Assembly: GCA_903934875.1 (NCBI GenBank)
Contig: CAIZPP010000178.1
Location: 1 to 34,396 of the forward strand
Direction: 5' to 3'
Source of the DNA: an uncultured Methylococcaceae bacterium
GTDB lineage: Bacteria > Pseudomonadota > Gammaproteobacteria > Methylococcales > Methylococcaceae
DNA length: 34,396 nt
Each line of letters begins with the position of its first letter. Positions within the stretch are counted from its first letter, which is position 1. The position numbers were made by a program, and so were the translations under genes. This document shows, piece after piece, positions 34,331 through 34,396 of the stretch. The notes under the pieces are model-generated. The model ran no database searches. It worked only from the letters and a program-made list of their open reading frames with translations, and was not told where the DNA came from.

Positions 34331-34396
34331 CTGACGTTACGCAGTCATCGCTAGAGGATGGCAACATCCGGGCTACAGCCTACACGGTTGCGTAAC
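34331..34396 (+). mobile_element. Family 1 element without the inner palindrome, cut by the window end
   Basis: Starts CTGACGTTACGCAGTCATCG and continues CTAGAGGATGGCAACATCCG, passing straight across the position where the other two copies carry the inner palindrome. It then reaches GGTTGCGTAAC at the window end. Completed by ATCAG it would be 71 bp. Confidence 0.75.

Overview
The window looks like a chromosomal stretch of a gammaproteobacterium that uses PQQ-dependent alcohol oxidation, most likely a type I methanotroph or close relative (Methylococcales). This is inferred from a complete pqqABCDE cluster beside DedA and an iron-dependent alcohol dehydrogenase, from Gram-negative envelope genes, and from the very high density of small non-coding mobile repeats. 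There is no rRNA, tRNA or methane/methanol oxidation gene here to confirm it.

Layout. 0.2-3.5 kb: pqqABCDE on the minus strand, with a sigma70-like promoter before pqqA and a terminator/attenuator hairpin between pqqA and pqqB. 3.7-5.6 kb: DedA membrane protein and iron-type alcohol dehydrogenase, on the plus strand. 5.6-12.0 kb: an accessory island on the minus strand. It holds an uncharacterised TPR protein translationally coupled to another unknown protein, a Uma2-type nuclease, two toxin-antitoxin-like pairs, and a PD-(D/E)XK nuclease gene broken by two frameshifts. 12.0-12.5 kb: gene-free, packed with palindromes and a nested mobile repeat. 12.5-14.5 kb: thiC under a TPP riboswitch. 14.6-15.2 kb: a small repeat element with a 9-bp target duplication, then an unknown gene. 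15.4-18.9 kb: a CHASE2 adenylate/guanylate cyclase and a DctA-type transporter. 18.9-19.8 kb: an atypical lactate/malate dehydrogenase family enzyme. 20.1-24.1 kb: a small exported protein and a large FecR-TPR-outer-membrane-barrel protein. 24.4-27.1 kb: smrA, an acyltransferase and a hexose-6-phosphate mutarotase, probably one operon. 27.3-34.1 kb: Hsp20 with a sigma32-like promoter, msrQ, a candidate small RNA, a lipoprotein, RhlE, a DUF3617 protein, an L,D-transpeptidase and rlmD.

The most unusual content is the repeats. At least three families of short non-autonomous elements are present. Family 1 (termini CTGAYGTTACGC) occurs both empty and carrying an inner palindrome inserted at the same internal position. 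Family 2 (termini TACAGCGTTTT, probable TA target) lies directly against the start codons of five different genes and contributes the ends of others. Family 3 (termini GGGTGCGATTAAA) shows perfect 9-bp target duplications and replaced the last codon of the mutarotase gene. The inner palindromes of families 1 and 3 have different sequences but the same design: GGAGTGC, a small self-palindrome, a spacer, then the mirror image.

Stretches over 300 bp without genes (12027-12472, 14348-14777, 19782-20149, 28519-28997, 31615-32088) are filled almost entirely by these repeats, plus the TPP riboswitch and one candidate small RNA.
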